The notes: generated from the sequence alone by a model not told the origin. A DNA stretch of 64,000 nt from Sphingopyxis sp. BE259 (GCF_031457495.1 NZ_JAVDWM010000001.1:3609725-3673724), one strand, 5' to 3'. Shown: positions 19,489-29,829, counted from the stretch's first letter. Numbers and translations: made by a program.

Positions 19489-19797
19489 ATGTCGCACCCC
19501 TCGAACATCGTCCATTGCACCGGCCCCGCCGATCCGCATGCGCTCGACGGCATTTCGCCGCGCCACCGGACCGGTGATCTTGACCAGCGGTGCCCGGTGT
19601 GCAGCGGCCACGGCCAGTGGAACAGCCAGATCGACCTGATCAGTCACCGGTCGATCCGCGTCCCCTGTCCCAAATGCGACGGGCGCGGGTGGATCGAGAC
19701 CGGGGCCGACATGGTGCCCAGCCACGACATCACGTTGTCGCCCACCGGCCAGCCGATGTGGACGGTGCGGCTCGACCCATCCGACGATATCGAATAA
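19489..19797 (+). CDS. Small DnaJ-type zinc-cluster protein
   Basis: 102 residues with two CxxCxGxG-type motifs: CPVCSGHGQW (C35, C38) and CPKCDGRGW (C60, C63). Together they would bind one zinc, like half of the DnaJ central domain, without any J-domain. Short polar tails flank them. ATG at 19489 (MSHPSNIVH) is the better start; an in-frame ATG 30 bp upstream is possible. Cytosolic; perhaps an RNA- or protein-binding adaptor. Function unknown. Confidence 0.72.
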   Translation: MSHPSNIVHCTGPADPHALDGISPRHRTGDLDQRCPVCSGHGQWNSQIDLISHRSIRVPCPKCDGRGWIETGADMVPSHDITLSPTGQPMWTVRLDPSDDIE

Positions 19798-19919
19798 TCG
19801 CCGCGCCGCGCCGCGGCGGAACTCCTCGCTCTCTCAGGACTTTACCTCATGTGTGGGGCAACAACAAAGCATGCCCACGCCCGCTTGGCCCGGCACGCGA
19901 CCTGAATGGAGTGATGTCG

Positions 19920-20384
19920 ATGAACAAGCTGATGATCCTGCCGCTTGCCGCGGCGACCGCGTTGGCCGGCTGCGCCGGTACTTATGGCGGTATCGGTGGC
20001 GGCGCCAGCGCCTATGACGACGGCGGCTACGGCTATTATGACCCGGGCTATTACAGCCAATATGGCAATTATGATTATGACCGTCCCGATCCGCGCTACG
20101 GCGGCTATTATGCCGATCAATATTATCGCTCCGACCGCCGTTATCGCGAACGCCGCCTGTCGTCGAACGACCGGGTGTATCGCGGCCGCGACAATAAATA
20201 TTATTGCCGCCGCAACGACGGATCGACCGGGCTGATCGTCGGCGGCATCGCGGGCGGCATCGCCGGCAACGTCATCGCTCCCGGTGGATCGGAAACGCTG
20301 GGCACGATTCTGGGCGCAGTCGGCGGCGCGGTCGCCGGGCGCGCTATCGAACGCAGCGGCAATAACGACGTGCGTTGCCGCTGA
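19920..20384 (+). CDS. Glycine-zipper lipoprotein
   Basis: 154 residues. Lipobox LAGC gives the lipidated cysteine at about residue 17. Then a tyrosine/glycine/aspartate-rich region (about 22-70), a basic stretch, and a C-terminal glycine-zipper 2TM domain (GLIVGGIAGGIAGNVIAPGG, then a second G-rich helix). Such domains insert in or span the outer membrane (SlyB/OmpA-associated type). ATG at 19920 has GGAG 8 bp upstream; a second ATG lies 6 bp earlier. Convergent with the NAT gene, 10 bp apart. Confidence 0.85.
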   Translation: MNKLMILPLAAATALAGCAGTYGGIGGGASAYDDGGYGYYDPGYYSQYGNYDYDRPDPRYGGYYADQYYRSDRRYRERRLSSNDRVYRGRDNKYYCRRNDGSTGLIVGGIAGGIAGNVIAPGGSETLGTILGAVGGAVAGRAIERSGNNDVRCR

Positions 20385-20394
20385 GGCCGCTGGG

Positions 20395-21276
20395 CTAGCC
20401 GCCGATCTCCACTGTCGCGGCGCGCTCGATCGCGGCGCGCCAGTGGGGCCGCACCAGCAGCCCGAACAGCTCCGGCAGCGTCCGTTCGATTTCGTCCGCG
20501 GTCAGGTAGCGCCGGTCGGACCGCCCGTCGGCCAGCCGCACCGTCAACCGGTTGTCTCGCAGCGCATAGCGCGCTTGCGGAGTCGTGCGCGCCGTGATCA
20601 ACTCGTGGCGGAAATGCGAATCGGGATGCGCCGACGTGTACCAATTGCCGACAACGCAATCGATCGGCAGCGCCGGACCATCGTCGAGCCGGTACAGCGG
20701 CTGCCAGGTTTCGCCGACCTCGGCCGCCACTTCCCAGCCAAAACCGTTGCGCAGCACGCGATAGCGTTCGTGGACCGTCGGCTGCGGCGCTTCGCTGTCC
20801 ATGGCCAGCGGCTGCGGCGGCACCGCGGCACCGAACCCGACGTCGGCCAGCCACGGCCGCCCGTCCAGCGTGACCAGCACCACCATATGGGTGCGCGGCG
20901 TCGCGGCGGCGTCGGCGGGCAGCATCCAGCGCACCCGGCCCAACATCGCCTCGGCCTCGAACCCGATGGCCTGCAATATGCGCAGGAACAGGCCATTCTG
21001 TTCGAAACAATAACCGCCGCGCCGCTGGCCGATCAGCTTGGCCTCGACGGCGTCGGCGCCAATGTCGATCCCGGCGCCGGTCAACACGTCGATCGCTTCG
21101 AACGGGATCGCCGCTATATGCGCCGCCTGCAACGCGGTGAGCACGTCCAGCGTCGGCGTCAACGGACCGCGATAGCCAATCCGGGCCAGATAGCGTGTCA
21201 ACAACGGCGGCGCCCCGGACAGCGCGGCCTCGCCATCAACGGCGTTCGAAATTGGGGCAGCAGGGTAGTGCAACAT
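20395..21276 (-). CDS. nat: Arylamine N-acetyltransferase
   Basis: Acetyl-CoA-dependent N-acetyltransferase of arylamines and hydrazines; cytosolic. 293 residues with the Cys-His-Asp triad: C90 in RRGGYCFEQNG, H130 in RTHMVVLV, D145 in WLADVGFG. Length and motif order match the family. ATG at 21276 has GGAG 9 bp upstream; a TTG codon 6 bp earlier is too close to it. Stand-alone gene; the 226 bp to the next gene at 21503 show nothing definite. Confidence 0.93.
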   Translation of the reverse strand: MLHYPAAPISNAVDGEAALSGAPPLLTRYLARIGYRGPLTPTLDVLTALQAAHIAAIPFEAIDVLTGAGIDIGADAVEAKLIGQRRGGYCFEQNGLFLRILQAIGFEAEAMLGRVRWMLPADAAATPRTHMVVLVTLDGRPWLADVGFGAAVPPQPLAMDSEAPQPTVHERYRVLRNGFGWEVAAEVGETWQPLYRLDDGPALPIDCVVGNWYTSAHPDSHFRHELITARTTPQARYALRDNRLTVRLADGRSDRRYLTADEIERTLPELFGLLVRPHWRAAIERAATVEIGG

Positions 21277-21502
21277 CGGCAAAGACTCCGTTCGCGAATC
21301 ATCTGCCGATGCTTATGAAAGCTCCACCACGGTTGAGGTCAAGCGACGAAAGACGCGGCGCGTTCCGCTTGGCGACCCCGCCTTGTCGAAACGACTGATC
21401 GCCTTTAGGGCCGGTGCAGGCGAGCACGGCGGCGTGGGCCGCCGCGGTTGGTGACAGGAATTAACACATGACGGCGATCGCCCGGACCACCTTTTCCCGC
21501 CG

Positions 21503-22111
21503 ATGACGCCCGCGTTCGCCATGATCGATGATTTCGCCGCCGACCCCCTGGAACTGCGGCGGCAGGCGCTGGCGCTCGGTTATGATGCCCGCGACCAGAA
21601 CGCCAATTATCCCGGTATCGTGTCGGCGCGGACACTGCCGATCAAGGGGCTCGACGACTATGTCTCGCGTATCGTCGGTACCCCCGTCGTCGGCGCCCCG
21701 GGCACCCTGCATGGCCATTGCCGCCTGACTCTGAAGGGCGATCGCGGGCGCAGCGGAGTCCATATCGACCCCGCCTTCTACTCGGGCATCCTCTATCTCA
21801 GCCTGCCCGAACATTGCCGCGGCGGCACCGATTTCTATCGCCACCGCCGCACCGGGCTCGACCGCGTTCCGACGACGCGCGACGGTATCGTCGCTGCCGG
21901 ATATGACGACATCAACCAGCTGGTCGACGACGTCGTCAACCGCGACACCGCCCGCCCCGCGCGCTGGGAAAAGAGCTTTACCGCGCCGATGCGTTGCAAC
22001 CGGCTGATCCTGTTCAGCCCGTGGATGTTTCACAACAGCGCGGCGGGTTTCGGCACCACCCCCGCCGACGGGCGGCTCGTCTATCTGATGTTCTTCGCTG
22101 CGGCAGCTTAA
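21503..22111 (+). CDS. DUF6445 family protein (putative 2-oxoglutarate oxygenase-like)
   Basis: 202 residues. FAMIDDFAADPLELRRQALAL at the start, SGVHIDPAFYSGILYLSLPE in the middle and RLILFSPWMFHNS near the end resemble DUF6445, a family with a jelly-roll fold; the H-x-D and distal H spacing is what an Fe/2-oxoglutarate enzyme would show. In sphingomonads and Caulobacter such genes often sit near TonB receptors and sulfotransferases, as elsewhere in this window. Convergent with osmC-like, stops overlapping by 4 bp. Confidence 0.75.
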   Translation: MTPAFAMIDDFAADPLELRRQALALGYDARDQNANYPGIVSARTLPIKGLDDYVSRIVGTPVVGAPGTLHGHCRLTLKGDRGRSGVHIDPAFYSGILYLSLPEHCRGGTDFYRHRRTGLDRVPTTRDGIVAAGYDDINQLVDDVVNRDTARPARWEKSFTAPMRCNRLILFSPWMFHNSAAGFGTTPADGRLVYLMFFAAAA

Positions 22112-22536
22112 TTTTCCAGGCTGTGCTCAAGCGTGATTTCGCAATCGAGCAGCTTTGACACCGGGCAGTTCATTTCGGCTTCCTTGGCGATCCGGGCAAA
22201 CTCGTCGGCGTCGATCCCCGGCACCTTGGCGACCAACGTCAGCGCCGACTTGCTGATCTCGAAGCCGCCCTCGACGACATCGAGCGTCACCGCGGCGGTC
22301 GTCTCCAGCGTATCGCCGGCATATCCGGCGCGTGCGAGGCCGAACGACAGCGCCATCGTGAAACACGCCGCGTGCGCCGCCGCGATCAGTTCTTCTGGGT
22401 TGGTCCCCGGCACCCCCTCGAACCGGGTCCCGAACCCATAGGGCTGCTGGTCGAGAACCCCCGACTTGGTCGTGATCGACCCCTTGCCCTCCTTGCCGAA
22501 GCCTTCGTAACGGGCGGACGCGCGATTGATGGTCAT
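22108..22536 (-). CDS. osmC: OsmC-family peroxiredoxin
   Basis: 142 residues. Cytosolic thiol peroxidase reducing organic hydroperoxides. Both catalytic cysteines are present: C58 in AAHAACFTMALS and C124 in EMNCPVSKLL. GTNPEELIAAAHAAC is the family signature. ATG at 22536 has AAGGAG 8 bp upstream, overriding the longer open frame. Closer to the OsmC than the Ohr branch judging by the N-terminal ARYEGFGKEGKGSI segment. Confidence 0.92.
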   Translation of the reverse strand: MTINRASARYEGFGKEGKGSITTKSGVLDQQPYGFGTRFEGVPGTNPEELIAAAHAACFTMALSFGLARAGYAGDTLETTAAVTLDVVEGGFEISKSALTLVAKVPGIDADEFARIAKEAEMNCPVSKLLDCEITLEHSLEN

Positions 22537-22679
22537 GGGAATGTCTCCTTGGCAGAATGGACGGGGCCACCGATCGGGCGGGACTCGGACCCGCACGTCG
22601 GGTGCCCGGCAATCTACCGCGCGCGGCCGCGCGCTGTCACACCCTTTCATCGACGAAACGGCGGCGACGTTGCCGCCCC

Positions 22680-23240
22680 CTACGGCGCGATCTTCTTGAC
22701 CAGCCCCGCCGCGACATCCTTTGCCGTTGCATCGGGGGCGCTGCCGACGGTCAGGATAACGAACCGGCTATCGTCGAGAAAGACATTCATCTGGTTGATC
22801 CCCGGGACGAAGAACGCTGCCTTGCCCAGCCCCGCGACATCTTCGATCTTCTTGTCCGAAAAGGCCGCCATCGTTTTCTCGGTCGTCTCGCGCGTCTGCT
22901 TGATCGCCGCGTCATTGTTGTCGGCAATCGGCGATCGGCGCGCCATCAGCGTCGCGCGACTGCCGCCCGCGAGCATATAAGTGCATTCGGACGTCGCGGC
23001 ATTACTGCCCTCGGCCTTGGTGACAAAGGCCAGGCTGGTTTCGGTGACCGTGTCGCCCAGCGCCGCACCGACCGCCGCCTTGTCGAGCAACGCGCAGGCA
23101 TCGCTGGCATCCCAGTCGCTGACCGCCGCCACGTTGCTTTCGCCATCGTCGGCCGCGCCATCGACCGCCCCGCCGCCGCACGCGCCCAGCAACAAAGCGC
23201 CCATTCCGACCACGATCGCACCGCTTACATTCCGTCGCAT
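22680..23240 (-). CDS. Hypothetical lipoprotein
   Basis: 186 residues with lipobox LLGAC (lipid cysteine about 21) followed by an acidic linker. The folded part has two cysteines (DACALLDK and SECTYML) and the pattern of DUF3558-like or similar periplasmic lipoproteins, but the match is weak. ATG 23240 with GGAG upstream. Likely attached to the outer membrane facing the periplasm. Function unknown. Confidence 0.72.
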   Translation of the reverse strand: MRRNVSGAIVVGMGALLLGACGGGAVDGAADDGESNVAAVSDWDASDACALLDKAAVGAALGDTVTETSLAFVTKAEGSNAATSECTYMLAGGSRATLMARRSPIADNNDAAIKQTRETTEKTMAAFSDKKIEDVAGLGKAAFFVPGINQMNVFLDDSRFVILTVGSAPDATAKDVAAGLVKKIAP

Positions 23241-23365
23241 AAGATTCTCCCCGCCATCGGCATTGATCCGGTGCGACCCGCGATCACGATGGGCGCAAAG
23301 CGCCGTGATCGCAAGATAAGGCCTGCTTCAAAGGGACATAAGCAGCGACACGCGGCGACAAGCGG

Positions 23366-23704
23366 TCAGCGCCGCCGCGGCACCCCAGCGCGATCGAGCT
23401 CGGCGCCCAGTCGACCGGTCAGCCACAGCCCCCACATCTTGAAATCGGCGGCCAGGCTCCACAACGGATAGGTAAAGGTCGCCGGGCGGTTCTTCTCGAC
23501 CCCGAAATGCGCCGCCCACGCAAAGGCATAGCCCGCAAGCGGCAAAGCAATCAGCCACGCCCACCGCCCGCTCAGCACCGCGACGACTGCGATCAGTACG
23601 ACCAGGCTGGTCCCGACATAATGCAGCGCCCGCGTCGACGCCTTGCTATGCTCGCGCAGGTAAAAGGGCCAGAATTCGGCGAATGTCGTGTATTGGCGCG
23701 GCAT
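23366..23704 (-). CDS. Mpo1-like (DUF962) membrane protein
   Basis: 112 residues. REHSKASTRALHYVGTSL and the two-to-three hydrophobic helices after it match the DUF962/Mpo1 family, whose yeast member is an Fe-dependent dioxygenase of 2-hydroxy fatty acids in phytosphingosine breakdown; the histidines in HSK, LHYVG and WAAHFG are the candidate iron ligands. This would be relevant to a sphingolipid-making sphingomonad, though the activity is inferred from family only. Confidence 0.85.
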   Translation of the reverse strand: MPRQYTTFAEFWPFYLREHSKASTRALHYVGTSLVVLIAVVAVLSGRWAWLIALPLAGYAFAWAAHFGVEKNRPATFTYPLWSLAADFKMWGLWLTGRLGAELDRAGVPRRR

Positions 23705-23746
23705 GATGATCGGCTTTCGCTGGATTGATGGCGGCGCGCGCGGCGC

Positions 23747-23995
23747 TTATTCGCTACGGTGGACGATCACGTCCCAATGTTCCTCGACCAGCGCGCATCG
23801 TTTCGCTTCTTCCGCCTTGAACTTCGCCAGATCGGGGAACAGCCGCGCGCCCACCGCCTCGGCTGCGGCATCATAGCCGGTGCCATTACCCACCCCGTCC
23901 TCAGCGCCGCGATAGGTGATGGCCACCGGCGCAGCATCCGGTGCGGCAGCGACCAAAAACCAGGGCAACAGGACCAGCATGGCGCGTCCTTTCAT
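23747..23995 (-). CDS. Small hypothetical exported protein
   Basis: 82 residues with a signal peptide (MKGRAMLVLLPWFLVAAAPDA) and a short mature domain ending in HWDVIVHRSE, with one cysteine. ATG at 23995; the frame is open to a TTG 9 bp upstream. Between the Mpo1-like and YaiI-like genes on the same strand. No recognised family. Confidence 0.6.
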   Translation of the reverse strand: MKGRAMLVLLPWFLVAAAPDAAPVAITYRGAEDGVGNGTGYDAAAEAVGARLFPDLAKFKAEEAKRCALVEEHWDVIVHRSE

Positions 23996-24038
23996 TCCGG
24001 CCAAACTCTAAGCGCGACCCATGGGAAGCACAAGCGCC

Positions 24039-24494
24039 CTAGCCCCGCTTCAACCGCACCAACGCACTGTCGAGCGCCTGCAGGAATTGCGACCGGTCGG
24101 CTTTTGAAAAGGGCCGCGGACCGCCGATCTGATCGCCCCCGGCGCGCAGATCGGCCATGATCGCGCGCGTCGCGATCGCCGGGCCGATCGACGCCATGGT
24201 GAACGGCTTGCCGTTCGGGCCCAGCACCGTCGCCCCCGCCTTCAGCGCCCGGTCGGCGAGCAAGATATCGGCGGTGATTACGATGCTCTGCACATTCGCC
24301 GCTTCGGCGATCCAGTCGTCGGCGGCATCAAAGCCGTCGGAAACGACAATGCGCTCGATCAGCGGGTGATCGGGGACGCGCAACCGGCTGTTGCTCACCA
24401 CCTTCACCGCGGCCTCGTGCCGCCACGCAACGCGGTAAATCTCGTCCTTCACCGGGCAGGCGTCGGCATCGACCAATATCGTCGGGGCAGGCAT
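24039..24494 (-). CDS. yaiI: YaiI/YqxD family protein (DUF188)
   Basis: 151 residues starting PTILVDADACPVKDEIYR, the diagnostic PIN-like start of the UPF0178/DUF188 family, with DxDACPVK acidic residues; later VITADILLADRALKAGATVLGPNGKPF. A PIN-like nuclease fold is suspected but no activity is established. Full length. The 43-residue gene at 24508 lies 13 bp upstream on the same strand. Confidence 0.92.
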   Translation of the reverse strand: MPAPTILVDADACPVKDEIYRVAWRHEAAVKVVSNSRLRVPDHPLIERIVVSDGFDAADDWIAEAANVQSIVITADILLADRALKAGATVLGPNGKPFTMASIGPAIATRAIMADLRAGGDQIGGPRPFSKADRSQFLQALDSALVRLKRG

Positions 24495-24507
24495 GGCGGC
24501 GGCGCAG

Positions 24508-24639
24508 TTACTTCTTCATATTGTCGAGGCCGGCAACCACCCCGACCTTGGTCGACGGATTGCTGGCGTTCGTCTTTTTGGGCTTTTCAGCCTTGGGCTT
24601 GCGGACTTCGCGGTTCGTCTTCTTCTGGCCTTTGGCCAT
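24508..24639 (-). CDS. Very small basic protein
   Basis: 43 residues, starting MAKGQKKTNREVRKPKAEK and ending GLDNMKK. The first half is almost entirely lysine, arginine and polar residues; a short hydrophobic turn (KVGVVAGL) precedes the end. It reads as a real gene because composition, ATG start and stop are coherent and it is packed 13 bp upstream of the YaiI-like gene. Could bind RNA or ribosomes. Function unknown. Confidence 0.65.
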   Translation of the reverse strand: MAKGQKKTNREVRKPKAEKPKKTNASNPSTKVGVVAGLDNMKK

Positions 24640-24717
24640 GGTCAATACCTTGAAAGGGAGCGGACGCCTTTGCCCGTCGCCGCGCAGCCTACGCGCTTTG
24701 CCGCCGCAAGTCGCCCT

Positions 24718-25476
24718 TTAACCCACCAGTCCGTCCCACATCAGCTTGGCGCCGAGCAGGATCATCAGCGCATAGATGATGACATAGAAACGCGCGCCAT
24801 CGATCCGTCTCAGCCAGCGCACCGTGAGCAGCGTCGAACCGATCGCGAGCGGCATCAGCAGCGCCGCGGCGACCAGCACCTCGTGCGGAAAGGCGCCGAG
24901 CGCAACATAGGCGGGCACCTTGATCCAGTTGATCGCCGCAAACAGCACCGAACTGGTGCCGACGAACACCAGATGCGGCAGGCGGCGGGGTGTCACCCAC
25001 ATCTGGAACGGCGGGCCGCCCGCGTGTGCAATCTGGCTGGTGAAACCGGTGGCGACCCCGAACAGGCTGCCGACCCAGCCGGGCGATGTCGATGCCGCGA
25101 CCGCTCGCCCGCCGCGTTCGACCCACAGCCGGTACACCCCGAACGCCAGCGTGATCGCGCCCAGCGCCGCCATCAGCTTCGCCTCGTCGACCTGATCGGC
25201 TAAAAAATAGCCCGCCACGATGCCCAGCGCGGCGCCCGGCAGCATCCAGCCGATGATCCACCCATCCCAGGTCTTGCGAAACGACCACACGCTGACGACG
25301 TCCTGCACGATCAGGATCGGCAGCAGCAGCGCGGCAGCCAGCGTCGGCGGCAACACCAGCGCGACGATTGGCGTCGCCAGCGCGCCGACCCCCGACAATC
25401 CGCCCTTAGCCAGCCCGAGCAAGATCACCGCCAGCGCCAGCACGGCGAGCGTCAGCGGGTCGCTCAGCAGGCTCAT
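24718..25476 (-). CDS. TSUP-family (TauE/SafE) membrane transporter
   Basis: 252 residues with about eight hydrophobic helices. [41 protein letters not shown] and the second repeat [18 protein letters not shown] are the two TauE/SafE signatures. Inner-membrane exporter of sulfite, sulfonates or other organic anions; substrate unknown. ATG at 25476 overlaps the ung stop (ATGA), so translation is coupled to ung. Confidence 0.92.
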   Translation of the reverse strand: MSLLSDPLTLAVLALAVILLGLAKGGLSGVGALATPIVALVLPPTLAAALLLPILIVQDVVSVWSFRKTWDGWIIGWMLPGAALGIVAGYFLADQVDEAKLMAALGAITLAFGVYRLWVERGGRAVAASTSPGWVGSLFGVATGFTSQIAHAGGPPFQMWVTPRRLPHLVFVGTSSVLFAAINWIKVPAYVALGAFPHEVLVAAALLMPLAIGSTLLTVRWLRRIDGARFYVIIYALMILLGAKLMWDGLVG

Positions 25477-26186
25477 CCGGCCGCGACGTCGGGGTGTTCG
25501 GGCAGGCGCCAATCAATCGCCCCGCGGCCGTGGGTTTCGAGGAAGGCATTGGCTTGGCTGAACGGCCGCGATCCGAAAAAGCCGTTGTGCGCCGACAGCG
25601 GCGAGGGATGCGGCGCGCGCAGGATCAGGTGCGGGCTGGCCGCGCTCAGCCCCGCGACATGCGCCGCCTTCTTTTGCGCGTGACTGCCCCACAGGATGAA
25701 CACCTTGGGCGCCGGATCGGCAGCAACCGCGGCGACCACCGCATCGGTAAACTGCTCCCACCCGCGCTTCTGATGTGACGCCGCCTGTCCCGCCTCGACC
25801 GTCAGGCAATTGTTGAGCAGCAGCACGCCTTGGTCCGCCCAATGTTTGAGGTACCCGTGCGACGCCCGCGCAATGCCCAAATCGCTCTGCATTTCCTTGT
25901 AGATATTGACCAGGCTCGGCGGCACCCGCACCCCCGGCTGGACCGAAAAACACAGCCCATGCGCCTGCCCCGGCCCATGGTACGGATCCTGCCCCAAGAT
26001 GACGACACGCACATCCTGCGGCGGGGTCGCATCAAGCGCCGCAAACCAGTCGCGCGGCCGCGGATAGATGGTCTTGCCCTGGTCGCGCTCGGCGCCCAGA
26101 AACGCCTTCAACGCCGCCATATAGGGCTGCTGGAATTCGCCGCCGATCGCCGCGAACCAATCGGGATGCAGTTTGACGTCAGCCAT
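25473..26186 (-). CDS. ung: Uracil-DNA glycosylase
   Basis: Removes uracil from DNA, starting base-excision repair. 237 residues, family-1 UDG. Motif [19 protein letters not shown] holds the catalytic Asp, [17 protein letters not shown] is the Asn-containing uracil pocket, and [21 protein letters not shown] carries the catalytic His and the minor-groove loop. Starts at ATG 26186. Confidence 0.97.
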   Translation of the reverse strand: MADVKLHPDWFAAIGGEFQQPYMAALKAFLGAERDQGKTIYPRPRDWFAALDATPPQDVRVVILGQDPYHGPGQAHGLCFSVQPGVRVPPSLVNIYKEMQSDLGIARASHGYLKHWADQGVLLLNNCLTVEAGQAASHQKRGWEQFTDAVVAAVAADPAPKVFILWGSHAQKKAAHVAGLSAASPHLILRAPHPSPLSAHNGFFGSRPFSQANAFLETHGRGAIDWRLPEHPDVAAG

Positions 26187-26227
26187 GGCTGGCGCTTCAC
26201 CAGAGCGGCGCGGGCTTGTCCAGAGGC

Positions 26228-29200
26228 TTACAGGCTGCCGCGCACGCTCAGAAAAAACCGCCGCCCCAGATAATCATATTGCGTCCCGAACGCGGGTGCC
26301 TGCCCGATCACCGGCGGGGTCGCGGTGACGACGGTCGAGACGCGCGGCGGGGGCGTATCGAACAGGTTCGCGACACCCAGCGTGATACGGAAGCGATCCG
26401 CCACGTCGCGGCTGACCGACAAGCTATGATAGAAGGTCGCCGGAACACTGACATCGGGACAAAAGCGCCCGCCGGGACGGAATCCGGAGGTGCGGCACGG
26501 ATCGCCGCCTTGCGCCGTCAGCAGGTCCGCCTGGTTCGATGCGGCGCCGGTAACGTCGAGCCCGTAAAACAGCGTCCAGCCATCCTTCATCCAGCCCAGA
26601 TTGAAGTCACCGACCCATTTCGGGTTGCCGATCTTGCCATTGTCATCGACCGTGGTGCCGGGAAACAGCGCCACCTTGTCTTCGACTTGCCAGGTCATCT
26701 GCGCCCGAAACGCCAGCGCGCCGAGGGTGCCGAGATCCTGATCGAGCGCCAGCGACAGGTCGACACCGCGGTTCCGCTGGCGGCTGATATTGACATAGCG
26801 ATCGGTGACCGCCGCGACGCTCTGGGCATCGGGTCCGGCCGCCGTGCGTGTGAAAAGACCGCAAAGCGGTTCATCCGTGACGTCCGATGCGTAACAGCCG
26901 CGCAAGATATTGCCCGCCCCGAGCAGGGTGATCGCGTCCTTCACCTCGATATCGAAATAATCGACCGCGAGCCGGGCCTTGAGCCCGCCCCACAGCATCC
27001 CCGAGAAGTCAGGGGTCAGGATCACCGACACTGTTTTCGCGGTCGAGGTTTCGGGCTTGAGCTGGCCGATGCCGCCCCCCGACGCGATTATCGCCGGGCC
27101 GACGCCGCCCGCAAAGGTTGGACCGATGCCGTCGGCGGCGCAATTGTCGAATGTCCGCTGGCTGATCGCGCCTGCCGCTAGCCGTGCCGCCGTCTGGATG
27201 CAGGGATCGATATCCTGCTGCCCCAGAAAGCCCGTTTGGTTTTCGAGGAACAGTTCGAACAGCGCCGGGGCGCGGAACGACGTGCCCCAGGTTCCGCGGA
27301 AGCGCAGCCAGTCGGTGACCGCCCAGTCGGCGCCGACCTTCCATGTCGTGTCGCTGAAACTGTCCTGCACCCCGTCGCGGCGCGTCGCCTCGACATGGGT
27401 ATAGCGCGCCGCGCCCGACAAGGTCAGCCGCTCGATCAGCGGCATGTCCGCAAGCAGCGGCACTTCGACCTCACCAAAAACTTCCTTAGACACGGTGCGC
27501 CCCGCGGTGATGCCCGATGTGGTGAAATTGGCGACATTGCCCGCCAGCGTCGCTTCGCCCGGTGTGTCCTTGATCTCGTCGCGCCGGATATTGGCGCCGA
27601 ACGCCGCGCCGAACGGACCGGCTGGCAGAGTGAACAACTTGCCGGTCAACAGCGCCTCGGCCGACGTCTGCTTGAACAGCGTGCGGCCGGTTTCGCGTCC
27701 GGTCAGGAAGGCACGCTCGGCCGGCGTAAAGTCGCCGCGCAGCACGCGCGGGTCGGTAAAATCGATGTCGATGCATGGCACGCCGCGCACCGCCGTCTCC
27801 GTCCCGGCGCACGAGCGGGTGCGCAAGGCCTGCGACGCGAGTGCGTCCTGATAGGTCACATCCTGCGTGTAACTGGCGTCCGAGCGGCTGTGCTGGCCAT
27901 GGACATCCCATTTCCAACCGCCGCCCATTTCGCCGCGCAACCCCAGCACGCCACGATAATAGTCGACGTCAGCACGGCTTTCGGACTTCACCAGCACCCG
28001 CGGGCGCAGGATGAGGTTGCCGCCGAATTCGCCGTTGAACGGATCGCCGATGTCGAATGGATCGCAATTGTTCGCCGCCGGATTGCACAGGAAAAAGGGC
28101 AGCATCGATGCGCCGGTAAACTGCTCCAGCGTCAGCACCTGAAAGCTGTTGTTCCGCGATTGGCGGTTGCTAAACAATGCCTCGCCATAAAGCGTCAGGC
28201 CGTCGGTCAGGTCATATGCGCCCTCGGCAAAGGCGCTGATCCGGCTCACTCCCGAAAACACGTCCATATCCTGCTCGACCGGCTCGAACTGATTGAGCGC
28301 GCCGGCCGATGGGCCGTCAAAATTGACCCCCAAGAAATCATCGGGGCCGAACACGCCGATCGGGTTATAGGCATTGATCGGGATACCGACCCCCGCAAAT
28401 TCGGGGCCATATTGCCCGGCAAAGACCGCCTGCCCGTTCGGCGCGATCAGCCCGGGGCCAAAGGTTGGAAAGCCGTCCGGATCGACCCCCGAAAAATCGC
28501 CGAAGACGATCGCATTGCCCACAGTGCTGCTGCACGCCGGTCGCCCGGTGCGGAAATCGACGATGTCGGCGCGGCTGCCATCGGCTTCGCGCTTCAGATA
28601 TTCCTCGGGGCAGAACAGGAAACCGCGATCGCGGCGGGTCAGGCTTTGTTGGCGAAAGGCATCGACGGTCGCAAAGATATGCCCGCGGTCGAACGTCTTG
28701 CCGAAACTCGCGTCGGCGCCATAGCTTTCGCCGCCACCATGCTGCGTGATCGACGAAAAGCCGCCGACCTCAAACCCGTTCAGATCGTTGCGGGTTAGGA
28801 TGTTGATGACCCCGGCGACCGCGTCCGACCCGTAGATCGACGACGCGCCGGTCTTGAGCACTTGGGCCTCTCCCGCCACCGACAGCGGCAGGACATTGAG
28901 GTCGAAGGGCGCAACCGACCCGCGGATTCCCGCCGGACCCGCACGCCGACCATTGATCAGCACAAGGGTGCGCTCGGCGCCAAGGCCGCGCAGCGACACC
29001 GTCTGCACGTCATTGCCGCCATTGGCGACGATCCGGTTCGACAGCGCCGAGGTGATCTGGATCGAGCCCTGCGCCGCGGGCGCCGATTGCAGGATGTCGG
29101 CCAATTGGACCTGCCCCTGCAATTTCGCCGCCGCGACGTCGATGATCTGGATCGGGTCGGCGCTGGTAAATTCGCTTTTCGCGATCCGCGATCCGGTAAC

Positions 29201-29323
29201 GACGATGTCGTCCTCGCCGGTTTGCGCCGCGGCGGGCGCCGCGATCAAGGTGATGACCGAGGCCGTGGCGGCCAGAAACACCTGAGGGCGGGTGCCTGAT
29301 TTCATGATATTTTTTCCGAACAT
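26228..29323 (-). CDS. Large TonB-dependent receptor
   Basis: 1031 residues: a signal peptide (about 1-33), TonB box [10 protein letters not shown], plug with [26 protein letters not shown] and [21 protein letters not shown], then a long barrel ending in [16 protein letters not shown]. The plug style ([15 protein letters not shown]) is the sphingomonad subgroup of large nutrient receptors for sugars, peptides or aromatics; ligand unknown. Two starts are possible, ATG 29323 or 29305. Divergent from hisE over 165 bp. Confidence 0.93.
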   Translation of the reverse strand: MFGKNIMKSGTRPQVFLAATASVITLIAAPAAAQTGEDDIVVTGSRIAKSEFTSADPIQIIDVAAAKLQGQVQLADILQSAPAAQGSIQITSALSNRIVANGGNDVQTVSLRGLGAERTLVLINGRRAGPAGIRGSVAPFDLNVLPLSVAGEAQVLKTGASSIYGSDAVAGVINILTRNDLNGFEVGGFSSITQHGGGESYGADASFGKTFDRGHIFATVDAFRQQSLTRRDRGFLFCPEEYLKREADGSRADIVDFRTGRPACSSTVGNAIVFGDFSGVDPDGFPTFGPGLIAPNGQAVFAGQYGPEFAGVGIPINAYNPIGVFGPDDFLGVNFDGPSAGALNQFEPVEQDMDVFSGVSRISAFAEGAYDLTDGLTLYGEALFSNRQSRNNSFQVLTLEQFTGASMLPFFLCNPAANNCDPFDIGDPFNGEFGGNLILRPRVLVKSESRADVDYYRGVLGLRGEMGGGWKWDVHGQHSRSDASYTQDVTYQDALASQALRTRSCAGTETAVRGVPCIDIDFTDPRVLRGDFTPAERAFLTGRETGRTLFKQTSAEALLTGKLFTLPAGPFGAAFGANIRRDEIKDTPGEATLAGNVANFTTSGITAGRTVSKEVFGEVEVPLLADMPLIERLTLSGAARYTHVEATRRDGVQDSFSDTTWKVGADWAVTDWLRFRGTWGTSFRAPALFELFLENQTGFLGQQDIDPCIQTAARLAAGAISQRTFDNCAADGIGPTFAGGVGPAIIASGGGIGQLKPETSTAKTVSVILTPDFSGMLWGGLKARLAVDYFDIEVKDAITLLGAGNILRGCYASDVTDEPLCGLFTRTAAGPDAQSVAAVTDRYVNISRQRNRGVDLSLALDQDLGTLGALAFRAQMTWQVEDKVALFPGTTVDDNGKIGNPKWVGDFNLGWMKDGWTLFYGLDVTGAASNQADLLTAQGGDPCRTSGFRPGGRFCPDVSVPATFYHSLSVSRDVADRFRITLGVANLFDTPPPRVSTVVTATPPVIGQAPAFGTQYDYLGRRFFLSVRGSL

Positions 29324-29488
29324 GACAGTTGATCTCGCCCCCCCGGCGGGGAAAAAATACCGTAATCCGCGTTTCGATATGGTTACCGACCGCTAAAATT
29401 TTGCGGCTGCGTCCTTCGCGCCACACCCCGTCCCGGCTTGTCGCCGCGCCGCCGCGCCGCTAGTCACGCTCGCAAAGGGAGCGCGCGG

Positions 29489-29821
29489 ATGAGCAAGGCA
29501 ATGGGTGAAGCGCTGGGGCGGCTCGAGGCGGTGATCCACGACCGGCTCGCCGCGGGCGAAGCCGAAGCCTCCTACGTCGCCAGCCTCGCCGCCAGGGGCC
29601 GCGGCAAGATCGCGCAGAAACTGGGCGAGGAAGCGGTCGAAGCGGTGATCGCCGCGGTCAGCGAGGATGACCCCGCGCTGATCGGCGAAGCAAGCGACCT
29701 CGTCTTCCACCTTTCGATCCTGCTCGCCGAGCGCGGTATCGCGTGGGACGCCATCGCCGCCGAACTCGCTCGCCGCCACGGCACCTCGGGCCACACCGAA
29801 AAAGCCAGCCGCCAGTCCTAG
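29489..29821 (+). CDS. hisE: Phosphoribosyl-ATP diphosphatase
   Basis: Second step of histidine biosynthesis, hydrolysing PR-ATP to PR-AMP; cytosolic. 110 residues of the MazG-like all-alpha fold: GKIAQKLGEEAVEAVIAA and GEASDLVFHLSILLAERG carry the metal-binding E-E-x-x-E and E-x-x-D motifs. ATG at 29489; the open frame extends 51 bp upstream without domain content. Eight bp before the HIT gene, a common pairing. The other his genes are not in the window. Confidence 0.93.
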   Translation: MSKAMGEALGRLEAVIHDRLAAGEAEASYVASLAARGRGKIAQKLGEEAVEAVIAAVSEDDPALIGEASDLVFHLSILLAERGIAWDAIAAELARRHGTSGHTEKASRQS

Positions 29822-29829
29822 GAGCCCCC

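Noticed and set aside
16398..19797. Whole region as a defence island
   Set aside because: Only one gene has unusual composition and a suspected effector domain; SRAP is a housekeeping repair protein and no known defence genes adjoin.
22560..22650. tRNA-like T-arm on the minus strand (GCGGG stem with TCCGAGT loop) upstream of the OsmC gene
   Set aside because: The loop lacks the TTC start, and no 7-bp acceptor stem or credible anticodon arm can be drawn. I take it as chance or a remnant.
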